This document shows, piece by piece, positions 26,482-35,963 of a stretch of DNA of 35,963 bases (position 1 is the first letter of the stretch; each line of letters begins with the position of its first letter). The stretch covers positions 1 to 35,963 of the forward strand of contig DUBH01000018.1 of the NCBI GenBank assembly GCA_012960415.1, read 5' to 3'. The notes under the pieces are model-generated. The model ran no database searches and was not told where the DNA came from. It saw only the letters and a program-made list of their open reading frames with translations. This DNA comes from Henriciella sp. Lineage in GTDB: Bacteria > Pseudomonadota > Alphaproteobacteria > Caulobacterales > Hyphomonadaceae. The position numbers and the translations under genes are program-made.

Positions 26482-28161
26482 TCACACTCTCATAACCATG
26501 ACATCGACCAGCGGCTTGCGGCCGAATGTTCTTTCGCACGCCTTGCGGATGGCCCGCACCAGCGTGGTTTCAACTGCGTCGTCATTTAGGCGCTTTTTGC
26601 GCGAAAGACCATCGAGCGCCTCGTCGCAGGCCGCTTCAATGGCGTCGACCGACTCGTCGGCGAGGCTGCCGTCTTCTTCCGACATGCCGCGTACCGCAAG
26701 ATAAGGCCCATCGGCGATGCTACCCGTTTCATCAAAAGACACGCTGGCCGACACATAGCCAAACTTGGAGATCGCAATCCGTTCCTTCAGCCCTTCAGAC
26801 CCTGCAGGCACCAGCCGGTTACCATCGAGGTGCAGCCTGCCATGCGGGACCGTGTCGATCACTTCCGCCTTTCCGGGGGCCAGCCGGATCATGTCTCCAT
26901 TGCGGGGCGTCACAGCTTCCGGCACCTGCATGGAGCGGGCAAAGCCTGCATGCTCCACGATATGCCGGCGTTCGCCGTGGACGGGCACGGAGATACGCGG
27001 CCGAACCCACTGATACATGCGCTCCAGCTCATCGCGTGCGGGATGACCGGACACATGAATGACATCCTTGGTCATTCTGTCAGTGATGATACGAACGCCC
27101 TTTTCGGCCAGCGCATTCTGCATCTCGAAGATGCCTTTCTCGTTGCCCGGAATGACACGCGAAGAGAAGATCACCGTGTCCCCAGCATTCAGCGAGATAT
27201 GCCGGTGCGTATTCGCCGCGATTCGGCCCAGCGCGGCGCGCTCCTCGCCCTGGCTACCGGTACAAAGGATCAGGATATTGTCTGCCGGGAAGCTACCGAC
27301 ATCGGCCTCATTGACGAGATCCGGCAGGTCTTTCAGCACGCCCGTCTGGACAGCCGCATCCACAATCTTGTGCATGCTGCGGCCCGCTAGGCAGACACTT
27401 CGACCCGCCTGACGAGCCGCTTCTATGACCGTCGATACGCGTGCGACGTTAGACGCAAAGGTCGCCACAGCCACCCTGCCCTTCAGACTTCCGATAAGCT
27501 CGATCAGATTCTTGCGCACGGTCGCTTCAGAGCCGCTTTCGCCATCGACGAAGACGTTTGTGCTGTCGCAGATCATGGCCAGCACACCTTCATCGCCGAG
27601 CTTCTTAAGCCCGTCGACATCAACACCTTCACCAATCAGTGGATCAGGGTCGATCTTCCAGTCACCAGTATGAAGGATCGTTCCGACAGGTGTCTCGATG
27701 GCAAGCGCATTCGGCTCCGGAATGGAGTGCGTCAACGTCATATAGCGGACCTTGAAGGGGCCAGCTTCAACCTCGCCCTCAAGCGGCACGACATTGACAT
27801 CGACCTGTTTCAACCCGCGCTCGGCCAGCTTCCCGGCGACGAGATGCGCCGTAAAAGGCGTCGCATAAAGCGGCGCGCGAAGCCGCGGCCAGAGCAGGCC
27901 GACCGCCCCAATATGGTCTTCATGCGCATGGGTCAGGAAGATCGCGTCGATCTGGTCAGCATGTTCGACGATGAATTCAGGGTCAGGCGTGATGAGGTCG
28001 ATGCCCGGCGTCGTATCGTCGCCGAAGGTCACGCCAAGATCCACAAGGATCCAACGCCTGTCATGCGCTGGGCCATAGCCATAGGCGTTCAGGTTCATAC
28101 CGATTTCGCCGCAGCCCCCAAGCGGAAGAAAGACGAGTTCGGGCGTTTCCTTATTGGGCAT
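26482..28161 (-). CDS. rnj: ribonuclease J
   Basis: Metallo-beta-lactamase/beta-CASP ribonuclease with endo- and 5'-3' exonuclease activity, which in alphaproteobacteria takes part in rRNA maturation and mRNA turnover. The 559-residue product has the zinc motif HAHEDH at residues 78-83, the opening [12 protein letters not shown], beta-CASP segments ([34 protein letters not shown]) and the C-terminal RNase J domain. The start is ATG 28161 with GGAAAGGA upstream. It overlaps the coaX 3' end by 11 bases, so the two are coupled. Confidence 0.93.
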   Translation of the reverse strand: MPNKETPELVFLPLGGCGEIGMNLNAYGYGPAHDRRWILVDLGVTFGDDTTPGIDLITPDPEFIVEHADQIDAIFLTHAHEDHIGAVGLLWPRLRAPLYATPFTAHLVAGKLAERGLKQVDVNVVPLEGEVEAGPFKVRYMTLTHSIPEPNALAIETPVGTILHTGDWKIDPDPLIGEGVDVDGLKKLGDEGVLAMICDSTNVFVDGESGSEATVRKNLIELIGSLKGRVAVATFASNVARVSTVIEAARQAGRSVCLAGRSMHKIVDAAVQTGVLKDLPDLVNEADVGSFPADNILILCTGSQGEERAALGRIAANTHRHISLNAGDTVIFSSRVIPGNEKGIFEMQNALAEKGVRIITDRMTKDVIHVSGHPARDELERMYQWVRPRISVPVHGERRHIVEHAGFARSMQVPEAVTPRNGDMIRLAPGKAEVIDTVPHGRLHLDGNRLVPAGSEGLKERIAISKFGYVSASVSFDETGSIADGPYLAVRGMSEEDGSLADESVDAIEAACDEALDGLSRKKRLNDDAVETTLVRAIRKACERTFGRKPLVDVMVMRV

Positions 28162-28936
28162 CAGGTCCTTTCCGGTTCCGGCGGTAAATCTCCAGAAGAC
28201 CGGACTCCATGAGGGTCTGGTCGTAGTGGTCGATGGTTGCGCTCGCACCTTCAAACAGCGACGCAACACCGCCAGTCGCAATAACTTTCATCGGCTGGCC
28301 GTATTCTTCCTTCACCCGTCTGACAAGGCCGTCAATGAGGTCGATATAGCCCCAGAAGACACCGGTCTGCATCGCAGCCACGGTCGAATCGCCAATGATC
28401 TTCTCTGGTCGCTGGATGGCGATGCGCGGCAGCTGAGCCGCCGCATCGTGCAGCGCGCGCATCGAAAGGTTGATGCCGGGGCTGATAATGCCGCCCTCAA
28501 ACCCGCCATCCGGGCCAACAATATCCAGTGTTGTCGCCGTACCGCTATCGATCACGATCAGTGCGCCCGGATAAGCAATGTGCGCGCCGATCGCGGAAAC
28601 CAGACGGTCAGCACCAACCTGTTCAGGTCGCGGAATTCGGATCGGCACACCGAGCTCCACCGAGGGTTCACCGACCACGAGCGGCTCTGTTGCGAAATAG
28701 CGGCGCGCCAGGTTGCGGAAGTTAAAGAGCGCCTGCGGCACAACACATGAGATCACACACGCATCAATGTCATAGCTCGACACCTTGCGCATATTCATCA
28801 AGGGCTCGAGCCAGACGATATAGTCATCCGCAGTACGTCGCGCGTCAGTGGCGCTGCGCCACATTGCAACCCAGTCTTCGCCATCGTGGAGGGCGAAGAC
28901 CGTATTCGTATTGCCGACATCAATCGCGAGCAGCAT
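28151..28936 (-). CDS. coaX: type III pantothenate kinase
   Basis: Phosphorylates pantothenate in the first step of coenzyme A synthesis; the type III enzyme belongs to the ASKHA fold and needs a monovalent cation. Motifs are [11 protein letters not shown] (phosphate loop), [22 protein letters not shown] and GGIISPG. The product has 261 residues. ATG 28936 was preferred over TTG 28945 because AAGGAG lies 10 bases upstream of the ATG but abuts the TTG. The 5' end overlaps birA by 17 bases and the 3' end overlaps the RNase J gene by 11. Confidence 0.95.
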   Translation of the reverse strand: MLLAIDVGNTNTVFALHDGEDWVAMWRSATDARRTADDYIVWLEPLMNMRKVSSYDIDACVISCVVPQALFNFRNLARRYFATEPLVVGEPSVELGVPIRIPRPEQVGADRLVSAIGAHIAYPGALIVIDSGTATTLDIVGPDGGFEGGIISPGINLSMRALHDAAAQLPRIAIQRPEKIIGDSTVAAMQTGVFWGYIDLIDGLVRRVKEEYGQPMKVIATGGVASLFEGASATIDHYDQTLMESGLLEIYRRNRKGPDAQ

Positions 28937-29681
28937 GACTGCCAATCTCCTTCACCAGCTCTACATCGCCTGCTCGAATGGTCTGTGTCGTCCCGTCGCT
29001 GGACGCAAGCAACAGCGCTCCGTCAGGGCCAACACCTTTGAAAATGCCGATCTGCGCGTCAGCGCCTTTGCCGACCGTCACCTCCTCACCCAATCCTTCG
29101 GCGTATGTCTGCCAGTCGGTTAGCAAGCTTGCGAAATCAGATGAAGCCTGCGCGCAACGCTTTACGAAGGCGGTGCGAAGCGCATCGAGAAACATTTCAG
29201 TAGTGATGAACTGAGGCGCACCGAGGCCCACGAGGCTGGTTGCGGCTTGCCCTGCCCCATCTGGAGCGAACCGCACATTCACACCCATACCGCAGGCGAC
29301 CCAGCAGGCTTTTCCCGACGCGGCACCGGCCTCTACCAGGATGCCGCTAATCTTCTGCCTGCTGGCACGCACATCATTAGGCCATTTGACCTGCAATTGA
29401 CCGCTATCGATGAACTCCGATGCAGCATCCAGAATGGCGAGGCCCGCCGCGAACGGATACCGAGTAGCCTTCACCAGCCCCCCCTCTTCCTCAAACAGGG
29501 CTGCTACGAACAGGTTTCCTGTAGGCGAGTCCCATTGGCGACCAAGCCGCCCCCGTCCAGCGGTCTGCTTGCGCGCAGCAATCCAGACTGGACCAAAATC
29601 ATCGGCCTGTGCCCGCCTGCGGGCTTCTTCATTCGTACTGTCGATCTCGTCAAACCAGAGAACTGGTGCGTCTGGTCTCAC
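28920..29681 (-). CDS. birA: biotin--[acetyl-CoA-carboxylase] ligase, monofunctional
   Basis: Attaches biotin to the carrier domain of biotin-dependent carboxylases. The 253-residue protein starts almost directly in the catalytic domain: [13 protein letters not shown], the biotinyl-AMP loop [22 protein letters not shown] and CGMGVNV, with a small C-terminal SH3-like domain. It lacks the N-terminal helix-turn-helix of E. coli BirA, so it should not be a transcriptional repressor. The start is GTG 29681, overlapping the nuoN stop by 4 bases (GTGA), which ties its translation to the respiratory operon. Confidence 0.94.
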   Translation of the reverse strand: MRPDAPVLWFDEIDSTNEEARRRAQADDFGPVWIAARKQTAGRGRLGRQWDSPTGNLFVAALFEEEGGLVKATRYPFAAGLAILDAASEFIDSGQLQVKWPNDVRASRQKISGILVEAGAASGKACWVACGMGVNVRFAPDGAGQAATSLVGLGAPQFITTEMFLDALRTAFVKRCAQASSDFASLLTDWQTYAEGLGEEVTVGKGADAQIGIFKGVGPDGALLLASSDGTTQTIRAGDVELVKEIGSHAARD

Positions 29682-31102
29682 TGAATGAACCCGGCGGACG
29701 CCCGCGTCGCCCAGTCAAGGAATGGCGCGGCAAAGACGAATAGAACAAGACAGGCCGCCGCTGCTGCATACACCGACAGCGCGACCGTCGAACCGACAGG
29801 TTGGAAGCGCTCGACCGGTTCTTTGACCCACATCACGAGGATGATGCGTAGATAATAGCCGAAGGCGAGGACCGAGCTCAGCACGAGCACGATCAGAAGA
29901 GGCAGAAGACCTGCGTTCCAACCAGCCTGGAAGACCACGAGCTTGCCGATGAAGCCGACGGCGAGCGGGAAGCCTGATACAGAGATGACAAGAATTGTAA
30001 GCGCCAGAGCAAGGCCCGTACGACGGCGAACGAGACCTGCCAGTTCGTCAATGCTCTCAACCATGCCGCCCTCACGGCGCATGGACAGGACCCCGCCGAA
30101 GAGGCCAATGGATGCGATCACATAGCTCGTCATAAAGACGAGAAGCGCGGCAGCGCCATATTCGGCGCCAGCAGCGACTGCGACTAGCGCATAACCCATA
30201 TTGGCGATCGAAGAATAACCGAGAAGCCGCTTCAGATTGCTCTGAATGAGCGCGCCGAAAGCACCAATGAGCATGGAGAGCGTCGCGATGATGGCGATGA
30301 TCATCTGCCAGTCTTCAAACACCCCGGTGAAAGCCGTGAACAGAAGATTGGCGAAGACCACCATGCTCGCCATTTTCGGCGCCGTGGCAAAGAAGGCGAC
30401 CACGGGGCTAGGCGCGCCCTCATAAACGTCCGGCGTCCAGACGTGCATCGGCGCTGCCGAGACCTTGAACGCCATGCCGGAAATCATCAGCACCATGCCG
30501 AAAACGAGGCCAATCGTACGCTCAGAGCTTGCGATATCGCCATAGTCGACCGAACCGGTGAAGCCATAGACCAGAGAGATACCATAAAGCAGGATGCCGG
30601 AGGCAAGTGCGCCCAGCACGAAGTACTTCAGGCCTGCTTCGGAAGAACGAATTGAGTCGCGGTGGAATGAGGCCAGCACATAGGATGACAGACTGAGCGT
30701 CTCGATACCCATATAGAGGGTCATCAGGTTGGACGCCGATAGGATGATCCCCATGCCAAGCGAGGCAAAGATAACCAGCAGAGGGTATTCGTATCGGATC
30801 GTCTCATGACGCTTGAGGAAGCCCTCGGCCATGAGCAGCGTCACGGCGCCAGCCACGAAGCTGATACACTTGGCAAAGTTCACGAACGGAGTGGTCGTCA
30901 CGAGACCGCCAAAGGCTTCGCCGCCTTCCCAGTTCATGATGACAACCAGCGCCGCCAGCAGCAGCGTTGCCGCGCCCAGCTTGAAGGACAGGCCGTTGAA
31001 ACGGTCGCCCATAAACGCGCCAGCGAGCACACCGGCGAGGCCAGCGAGCGCAAGCAGCAACTCCGGGCCAATGGCAGAGATCATCGCCTGAAAGTCGAGC
31101 AT
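29678..31102 (-). CDS. nuoN: NADH-quinone oxidoreductase subunit N
   Basis: Antiporter-like, proton-translocating membrane subunit of complex I. The 474-residue protein is almost entirely hydrophobic helices, about 14. The conserved glutamate of the proton channel is in [17 protein letters not shown], and conserved channel residues are in [17 protein letters not shown] and [23 protein letters not shown]. It is the last nuo gene, 9 bases after nuoM, and overlaps birA by 4 bases. Confidence 0.96.
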   Translation of the reverse strand: MLDFQAMISAIGPELLLALAGLAGVLAGAFMGDRFNGLSFKLGAATLLLAALVVIMNWEGGEAFGGLVTTTPFVNFAKCISFVAGAVTLLMAEGFLKRHETIRYEYPLLVIFASLGMGIILSASNLMTLYMGIETLSLSSYVLASFHRDSIRSSEAGLKYFVLGALASGILLYGISLVYGFTGSVDYGDIASSERTIGLVFGMVLMISGMAFKVSAAPMHVWTPDVYEGAPSPVVAFFATAPKMASMVVFANLLFTAFTGVFEDWQMIIAIIATLSMLIGAFGALIQSNLKRLLGYSSIANMGYALVAVAAGAEYGAAALLVFMTSYVIASIGLFGGVLSMRREGGMVESIDELAGLVRRRTGLALALTILVISVSGFPLAVGFIGKLVVFQAGWNAGLLPLLIVLVLSSVLAFGYYLRIILVMWVKEPVERFQPVGSTVALSVYAAAAACLVLFVFAAPFLDWATRASAGFIQ

Positions 31103-31111
31103 AATGTGCCT

Positions 31112-32605
31112 CTATCCTCCGGTGATCATCTGAAGCGCGCGCAGGCTGCTTTCGCGCGTGATGTCGAATACGAGATTTGGTGTGATGCCGAGCAGGATGG
31201 TGCCGATTATCAGCGGCGTGATCGTAATGAGATCCTTCTTGCCGACATCAGTGATGTTTTCGAGCGCCGGATTGGTCACCGGGCCGAAGACAGTGCGACG
31301 GTAGAGCGTCAGCATGTAGACAGCCGAGAAGATCACACCGAGCGCGGCGCCAGCTGCAGCCCATGTGGAGGCCTGAAAGGCGCCCGTCATGGTCAGGATT
31401 TCCCCGACAAAGCCACTGGTGCCCGGCAGGCCGACATTGGCCATGGTGAACAGCATGAAGATCGCCGCATAAATCGGCATCTTGTTCACGAGGCCGCCAT
31501 AAGCGGCAATCTCACGCGTATGAACGCGGTCATAGACCATGCCAACGATGAGGAAGAGCGCGCCGGAGATAAGCCCGTGCGAGATCATCTGGAAGATTGC
31601 GCCCTGCACGCCAACCTCTGTGAAGGAGAATATGCCGAGCGTCACGAAACCCATATGGGCGACGGATGAATACGCGATCAGCTTCTTCATGTCGGTCTGG
31701 CGGAAAGCGACCAGCGACGCATAGACGATGGCAATTACGGACAGCGCGAACATCATCGGCTGGAAGAACTCACTCGCATCCGGGAACATCGGCAGCGAGA
31801 AGCGCAGGAAGCCGTAGCCCCCCATCTTCAGCAGGATCGCCGCCAGCATGACTGAACCTGCCGTCGGTGCCTGAACGTGGGCATCCGGAAGCCATGTATG
31901 CACCGGCCACATAGGCAGCTTCACCGCAAACGACGCAAAGAAGGCAAGCCATAGCCAGGTCTGCACTTCAGGCGCGAAGGCGTAGGTCTCCAGCACCATG
32001 ATGTCGGACGTGCCAGCCTGCATATACATGAAGACGATCGCCGCCAGCATGAAAAGCGAACCAAGCAGCGTGTAGAGGAAGAACTTGAACGACGCGTAGA
32101 TACGCTCCGCCCCGCCCCACACACCGATGATGATGAACATCGGAATGAGACCAGCCTCGAAGAAGACATAGAACAGGACGAGGTCCATCGCGCAGAACAC
32201 GCCGATCATGAAGGTCTCAAGGACGAGGAATGCGATCGTGTATTCGGTCAGGCGGGTCTTCACAGAGCCGAAGGAGGCGATCAGGCTGATCGGCGTCAGC
32301 AGCGTGGTCAGCAGGATCAGCAGAAGCGACATGCCGTCGATGCCCAGCTTGTACTGGATGCCGGCAAACCAGCTCACCTGCTCGACGAGCTGATAGCCCG
32401 GCGCATCGACCTCGAAGCTCACCAGCATGACCAGCGACGCCAGGAAAGTGGCCGCCGAGAAGATCAGGCCTGCCAGGAGCGACTGGCGCCCACGCGTCTC
32501 TTCATCCTGGCCATTGCTGCCCGTGGCTGCCTGCACAAGCATGATCAGCAAGGCACCAGCCAGCGGCAGGAATGTGACCGCTGTCAGAATTGGGAAATTG
32601 CCCAT
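31112..32605 (-). CDS. nuoM: NADH-quinone oxidoreductase subunit M
   Basis: Antiporter-like proton-pumping subunit of complex I. The 497-residue protein has about 14 membrane helices. The key glutamate lies in [15 protein letters not shown], and the lysine/histidine channel region is in [20 protein letters not shown]. The start ATG 32605 overlaps the nuoL stop by one base (TGATG). The frame is open further upstream but only through overlap with nuoL. Confidence 0.96.
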   Translation of the reverse strand: MGNFPILTAVTFLPLAGALLIMLVQAATGSNGQDEETRGRQSLLAGLIFSAATFLASLVMLVSFEVDAPGYQLVEQVSWFAGIQYKLGIDGMSLLLILLTTLLTPISLIASFGSVKTRLTEYTIAFLVLETFMIGVFCAMDLVLFYVFFEAGLIPMFIIIGVWGGAERIYASFKFFLYTLLGSLFMLAAIVFMYMQAGTSDIMVLETYAFAPEVQTWLWLAFFASFAVKLPMWPVHTWLPDAHVQAPTAGSVMLAAILLKMGGYGFLRFSLPMFPDASEFFQPMMFALSVIAIVYASLVAFRQTDMKKLIAYSSVAHMGFVTLGIFSFTEVGVQGAIFQMISHGLISGALFLIVGMVYDRVHTREIAAYGGLVNKMPIYAAIFMLFTMANVGLPGTSGFVGEILTMTGAFQASTWAAAGAALGVIFSAVYMLTLYRRTVFGPVTNPALENITDVGKKDLITITPLIIGTILLGITPNLVFDITRESSLRALQMITGG

Positions 32606-34767
32606 CAGCCCGCGCCTCCAGCACGCCAGAAGATCACCGCGCCAAACACGAGGGCCGCAAGAATGATCACGAATGCATAATGATAAAGATAACCGGTGTG
32701 CATTGCCGACAGACGGCGCGAGCCCCACCGAACGAGCGACGTCACGCCGTCCGGCCCGAAGCCGTCAATGATGCGCTTGTCGCCGGTTTTCCAGAAGAAG
32801 CCGCCCAGCCAGCTCGTGCCCTTGACGAAGGTCGCATTATACATCTCGTCAAAGTACCACTTGTTGGCGAACAGGCTGTGCAGCGGGCCGCCCGATGCCG
32901 CAATCTTCGCACCGAAACCCCGGTTGAAGAAATAGGTGAAGGTCGCGATCAGGAAGCCGGTCACCGTCACGAAGAGCGGCGCCCAGAATACCCATTCCGG
33001 CACATTGTACTTGTCAGCCAGCACCGTGTTGTCAGCCGCATTATAGATCGCGCCAGCCCAGAACTCAGCCTGATAGTGACCTACAAAGGAATCGTAGAAG
33101 ACAAAGCCGGCAAAGATCGCGCCGAGCGACAGAAGGCCGAGCGGAATCAGCATGACGAGCGGGCTCTCATGCGGGTCCTCATGATGATCGTGATGGTGAC
33201 CATGATCATCGACCGACAGGTGCTCATCGGCATGGCTGTCGACTTCCGGCGTTTCCGGCGGGATCGAATCCTCGCGCGGGCCGTGGAACGTCATGTAGAT
33301 GAGGCGCCAGGAATAGAAGCTGGTCAGCAGCGCGGCCACGATACCGAAGATGAAGGCCAGCATGCCAAAGCTCACGCCGTTCGATCCAGCCGCGAAGGTC
33401 GTCTCGATGATCGCGTCCTTCGAGAAGAAGCCTGCAAAGCCGAACGAGGTATGCGGGATACCAAGACCAATGATCGCAATCGTACCGATCATCATCGCGG
33501 CATAGGTCAGCGGCATGAACTTCGCGACACCGCCCATGCGGCGCATGTCCTGCTCATGGTGCATACCGTGGATGACAGAGCCGGCGCCGAGGAAGAGAAG
33601 CGCCTTGAAGAAGGCGTGTGTGAACAGGTGGAACATCGCGGCCTGATATGCCCCGATACCGGCCGCAAAGAACATGTAGCCAAGCTGCGAACAGGTCGAA
33701 TAGGCGATGACGCGCTTGATGTCGTTCTGCGCCATGCCGACCGTCGCCGCATAGAGCGCGGTCACGGCACCGATCAGCGTCACCATGCCAGCAGCGAACG
33801 GTGCGTACTCATAGATCGGCGAGACCAGACAGACGAGATACACACCGGCCGTCACCATAGTCGCAGCGTGAATGAGCGCGGAAACAGGCGTCGGGCCTTC
33901 CATGGCGTCCGGCAGCCAGACGTGCAGGAAGAACTGCGCCGACTTGCCCATCGCACCGATGAACAGAAGCACACCAATCAGCTCAAGCGCCGGAACGTTG
34001 AGGCCGAGGAATGGCACGATGAGCTCGCGGATAGGCGCAGCGTCTGCCAGCGCCAGAGGCGTCACCGTCGCATTCTCACGGATCGCGCTCAGCACAGGCT
34101 CGAACTCGACCGAACCGAACACCACAAACACACCCATGATACCGAGGGCCAGACCAAAGTCGCCAACGCGGTTGGTCACGAAGGCCTTGATGGCTGCGCT
34201 GTTGGGGGCCGCTTTCGTATACCAGAAACCGATAAGCAGGTAGGACGCGAGGCCAACACCCTCCCAGCCGAAGAAGAGCTGGATGAAATTGTCCGCCGTC
34301 ACCAGCATGAGCATCATGAAGGTAAAGAGCGACAGGTAGGCAAAGAAGCGCGCCCGGTGCGGGTCTTCGCTCATATAACCCCATGAATAGAGGTGAACGA
34401 GGCCCGAAACGCCCGTGATAACCGCCATCATGACGATGGACATGGCATCGACGCGGATCGCCCAGTCAGCCTGGAACTGGCCAACATCCATCCAGGTCAG
34501 CAGCGTGATGATGTGCTGGACTGGTGCGACGACGGCCGCGCCATGATCGCCGGCTGCAGGCGCTGCGGTATGGACCGCCTCTGCAACACCGCCGCCAAAG
34601 GCGAACATGAAAAGCTGTATGACCGACAGGATGCCGGCAAGCCCGACCGTACCGGTCGTGATCACCATAGCGCCCGTATCAGTCACATATTTCTGGAATA
34701 AGCCGGCAATCAGGGCGGCAAGGCCCGGCGCCAGGACGATGAAGAGAAGTGCAAAATCAGGAAGCAT
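32605..34767 (-). CDS. nuoL: NADH-quinone oxidoreductase subunit L
   Basis: Most distal antiporter-like subunit of complex I, with the lateral helix that spans NuoM and NuoN. At 720 residues it is longer than E. coli NuoL (613). Conserved segments include the channel glutamate 169 in [39 protein letters not shown] and [15 protein letters not shown]. Part of the extra length is a charged loop at about residues 500-535 with nine histidines in 22 residues (including [10 protein letters not shown]), a possible metal-binding segment. It lies 7 bases after nuoK. Confidence 0.95.
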   Translation of the reverse strand: MLPDFALLFIVLAPGLAALIAGLFQKYVTDTGAMVITTGTVGLAGILSVIQLFMFAFGGGVAEAVHTAAPAAGDHGAAVVAPVQHIITLLTWMDVGQFQADWAIRVDAMSIVMMAVITGVSGLVHLYSWGYMSEDPHRARFFAYLSLFTFMMLMLVTADNFIQLFFGWEGVGLASYLLIGFWYTKAAPNSAAIKAFVTNRVGDFGLALGIMGVFVVFGSVEFEPVLSAIRENATVTPLALADAAPIRELIVPFLGLNVPALELIGVLLFIGAMGKSAQFFLHVWLPDAMEGPTPVSALIHAATMVTAGVYLVCLVSPIYEYAPFAAGMVTLIGAVTALYAATVGMAQNDIKRVIAYSTCSQLGYMFFAAGIGAYQAAMFHLFTHAFFKALLFLGAGSVIHGMHHEQDMRRMGGVAKFMPLTYAAMMIGTIAIIGLGIPHTSFGFAGFFSKDAIIETTFAAGSNGVSFGMLAFIFGIVAALLTSFYSWRLIYMTFHGPREDSIPPETPEVDSHADEHLSVDDHGHHHDHHEDPHESPLVMLIPLGLLSLGAIFAGFVFYDSFVGHYQAEFWAGAIYNAADNTVLADKYNVPEWVFWAPLFVTVTGFLIATFTYFFNRGFGAKIAASGGPLHSLFANKWYFDEMYNATFVKGTSWLGGFFWKTGDKRIIDGFGPDGVTSLVRWGSRRLSAMHTGYLYHYAFVIILAALVFGAVIFWRAGGAG

Positions 34768-34774
34768 ATCCGGC

Positions 34775-35083
34775 CTAGCCCTTCATCAGGTCGATGCTCT
34801 CGACGGCGATGTCGCCGCGATTGCGGAAGAAAACAACGAGAATGGCGAGCCCGACGGCCGCCTCAGCAGCGGCCACTGTCAGAACCAGCATGGCGAAGAT
34901 CTGGCCGACAATCGTGCCCGAGAACACCGAGAAGGCGACCAGGTTAATGTTGACGGACAGAAGGATGAGCTCGATCGCCATCAGTATGACGATGATGTTC
35001 TTGCGGTTCACGAAGATGCCGACGACACCCACCGTGAACAGGATAGCCGAGACAGCCAGGAAGTGATTGACGGTAATGTCCAT
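34775..35083 (-). CDS. nuoK: NADH-quinone oxidoreductase subunit K
   Basis: Small membrane subunit of complex I (102 residues, three helices). The two membrane-embedded glutamates needed for proton transfer, E36 and E72 in E. coli, correspond to Glu38 ([12 protein letters not shown]) and Glu74 ([12 protein letters not shown]). It starts at ATG 35083, 3 bases after the nuoJ stop, and ends 7 bases before nuoL. Confidence 0.96.
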   Translation of the reverse strand: MDITVNHFLAVSAILFTVGVVGIFVNRKNIIVILMAIELILLSVNINLVAFSVFSGTIVGQIFAMLVLTVAAAEAAVGLAILVVFFRNRGDIAVESIDLMKG

Positions 35084-35086
35084 GAC

Positions 35087-35692
35087 CTAAAGCCCCTTGC
35101 CTGACTCAACGTCGATGCGGCGGATCGCATCCTTGCGGGTGCGTGCGGTCTGCTTGGCAATGTTCTGGCGCTTCACATGCGGCTTGTGGCGCAGCGTCAG
35201 GACAATCGCGCCGATCATGGCAACCAGCAGGATGATGCCGGAGAGTTGGAACAGCAGCAGGTATTCGGTGTACATCACCTGCCCGATGGCTTCGGCATTC
35301 GTTGCCGCGCCCGGATTGGCGTTGATCTCATCACCCGTCGTCGCGCGCGCAAAGGTCACCAGCGCAATCTCGGCCGCAAACGCGACGCCTACCAGGGCGG
35401 CAAACGGCCAATAGCCCAGCGTGCCCTGCTTCAGCTCGACGAAATCGACGTCCAGCATCATGACCACGAACAGGAAGAGCACCGCGACCGCGCCGACATA
35501 AACAACGACCAGCAACATGGCGAGGAACTCCGCGCCGATCAGGACGAGCAGGCCCGCAGATGTGAAGAAGGCCGTGATCAGCCAGAGCACGGAATGAACC
35601 GGGTTCTTGGCGGCAATCACGGCGACTGCCGAGACCGTCACGATCGCTGCCAATATGTAAAAGGCGATGAGTTCCACCGGTGTGAGCCCCAA
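35087..35692 (-). CDS. nuoJ: NADH-quinone oxidoreductase subunit J
   Basis: Membrane subunit of complex I (about 201 residues, five helices). Typical segments are NPVHSVLWLITAFFTSAG and EFLAMLLVVVYVGAVAVLFLFVVMML, the helix with the pi-bulge that gates proton coupling. The start is uncertain: TTG 35692 gives LTPVELIAFY after the first two residues, while GTG 35677 starts at the VELIAFY position where many homologues begin and has a GGGG about 8 bases upstream. A palindromic hairpin occupies the expected ribosome-binding region of the TTG. Confidence 0.94.
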   Translation of the reverse strand: MGLTPVELIAFYILAAIVTVSAVAVIAAKNPVHSVLWLITAFFTSAGLLVLIGAEFLAMLLVVVYVGAVAVLFLFVVMMLDVDFVELKQGTLGYWPFAALVGVAFAAEIALVTFARATTGDEINANPGAATNAEAIGQVMYTEYLLLFQLSGIILLVAMIGAIVLTLRHKPHVKRQNIAKQTARTRKDAIRRIDVESGKGL

Positions 35693-35698
35693 TGTTGC

Positions 35699-35715
35699 CA
35701 GCGGTCAGACCGCTG
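35699..35715. promoter_or_regulatory. near-perfect palindrome between nuoI and nuoJ
   Basis: The 17-base sequence CAGCGGTCAGACCGCTG (plus strand) is palindromic except at its central base, giving a stem of at least 7 bp with a tiny loop in the nuo transcript. It ends 6 bases upstream of the TTG start of nuoJ. No T tract follows, so it is not an intrinsic terminator. It could affect nuoJ initiation or be an RNA-processing site, or bind a dimeric protein as DNA. Confidence 0.5.
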
Positions 35716-35738
35716 CAGGAAAGTGAAGGCGCCCCGCC

Positions 35739-35963
35739 CTAACGGTACGGCGCGTCGAGTTCAAGATTGCGTGCGATGAGGCGCTCCCAGCGGTCGCCAT
35801 TCGCAAGCAGACGGTCTTTGTCGTAATACAGTTCTTCGCGGGTTTCGGTCGCGAATTCGAAGTTTGGCCCTTCGACGATGGCGTCGACCGGGCAGGCTTC
35901 CTGACAGAAGCCACAATAGATGCACTTCACCATGTCGATGTCGTAGCGCGTCGTGCGGCGGCT
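35739..35963 (-). CDS. nuoI: NADH-quinone oxidoreductase subunit I, 3' part only
   Basis: Ferredoxin-like subunit of the complex I peripheral arm that carries the N6a and N6b [4Fe-4S] clusters. The C-terminal 74 residues are in view: [20 protein letters not shown] contains the second CxxCxxCxxxCP cluster motif, followed by the conserved [19 protein letters not shown] tail. The gene continues past the right edge, so the start and first cluster motif are not visible. The stop lies 46 bases before nuoJ. Confidence 0.95.
   Translation of the reverse strand, partial: SRRTTRYDIDMVKCIYCGFCQEACPVDAIVEGPNFEFATETREELYYDKDRLLANGDRWERLIARNLELDAPYR

Noticed and set aside
32590-34386. A long plus-strand open frame antisense to nuoL, rich in His, Arg and Glu
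   Set aside because: Its composition mirrors the hydrophobic codons of nuoL and it has no protein-like features or ribosome-binding site.

Overview
This 36 kb window is core chromosome of an alphaproteobacterium. The gene order (nuo operon, birA, coaX, RNase J, methylmalonyl-CoA epimerase, a DUF1467 protein, proS, lolC-lolD, dnaE; then rpsB to lpxB; then gltA-gltX facing comEC), the use of LpxI rather than LpxH, the short ProS, and the GC-rich codon use all fit that class. The Caulobacterales/Hyphomonadaceae type is my best guess, from protein resemblance only; genus cannot be fixed by eye. I see no mobile element, prophage, tRNA, rRNA, CRISPR array or transferred island.

Layout. Positions 1-1826 (minus) hold the 5' part of comEC. 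Positions 1779-4595 (plus) hold gltX and gltA. From 4592 to the right edge every gene is on the minus strand, so transcription runs right to left: nuoI (partial), nuoJ, nuoK, nuoL, nuoM, nuoN (complex I); birA, coaX, RNase J, mce, DUF1467, proS (cofactor, RNA and translation functions); lolC, lolD (lipoprotein release); dnaE (replicase); rpsB, tsf, pyrH, frr (translation and UMP supply); uppS, cdsA, dxr (isoprenoid and phospholipid precursors); rseP, bamA, skp, lpxD, lpxA, lpxI, lpxB (envelope biogenesis and lipid A). The genes are extremely tightly packed. The largest non-coding gap is 139 bases (dnaE to rpsB), so there is no gene-free stretch over 300 bases. Many junctions are 1-17 base overlaps that imply translational coupling.

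How the genes work together. The left half is an envelope supercluster: UppS makes the lipid carrier precursor, CdsA makes CDP-diacylglycerol, Dxr feeds isoprenoid synthesis, RseP is the site-2 protease of envelope stress, BamA and Skp assemble outer-membrane proteins, and LpxA/D/I/B make lipid A. The right half joins the respiratory NADH dehydrogenase to housekeeping genes.

I did not find an undescribed multi-gene system. What deserves a second look is mostly at the regulatory level: a gltA terminator encoded inside the convergent lpxB gene, whose stop codon overlaps that of gltA; a structured rpsB leader; a hairpin that masks the dnaE ribosome-binding site in front of a TTG start; a near-perfect palindrome before nuoJ; and the absence of fabZ from its usual place between lpxD and lpxA. 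Protein-level oddities are a polyglutamine C-terminus in Skp, a histidine-rich loop in NuoL and an acidic, cysteine-bearing insertion in a BamA loop.
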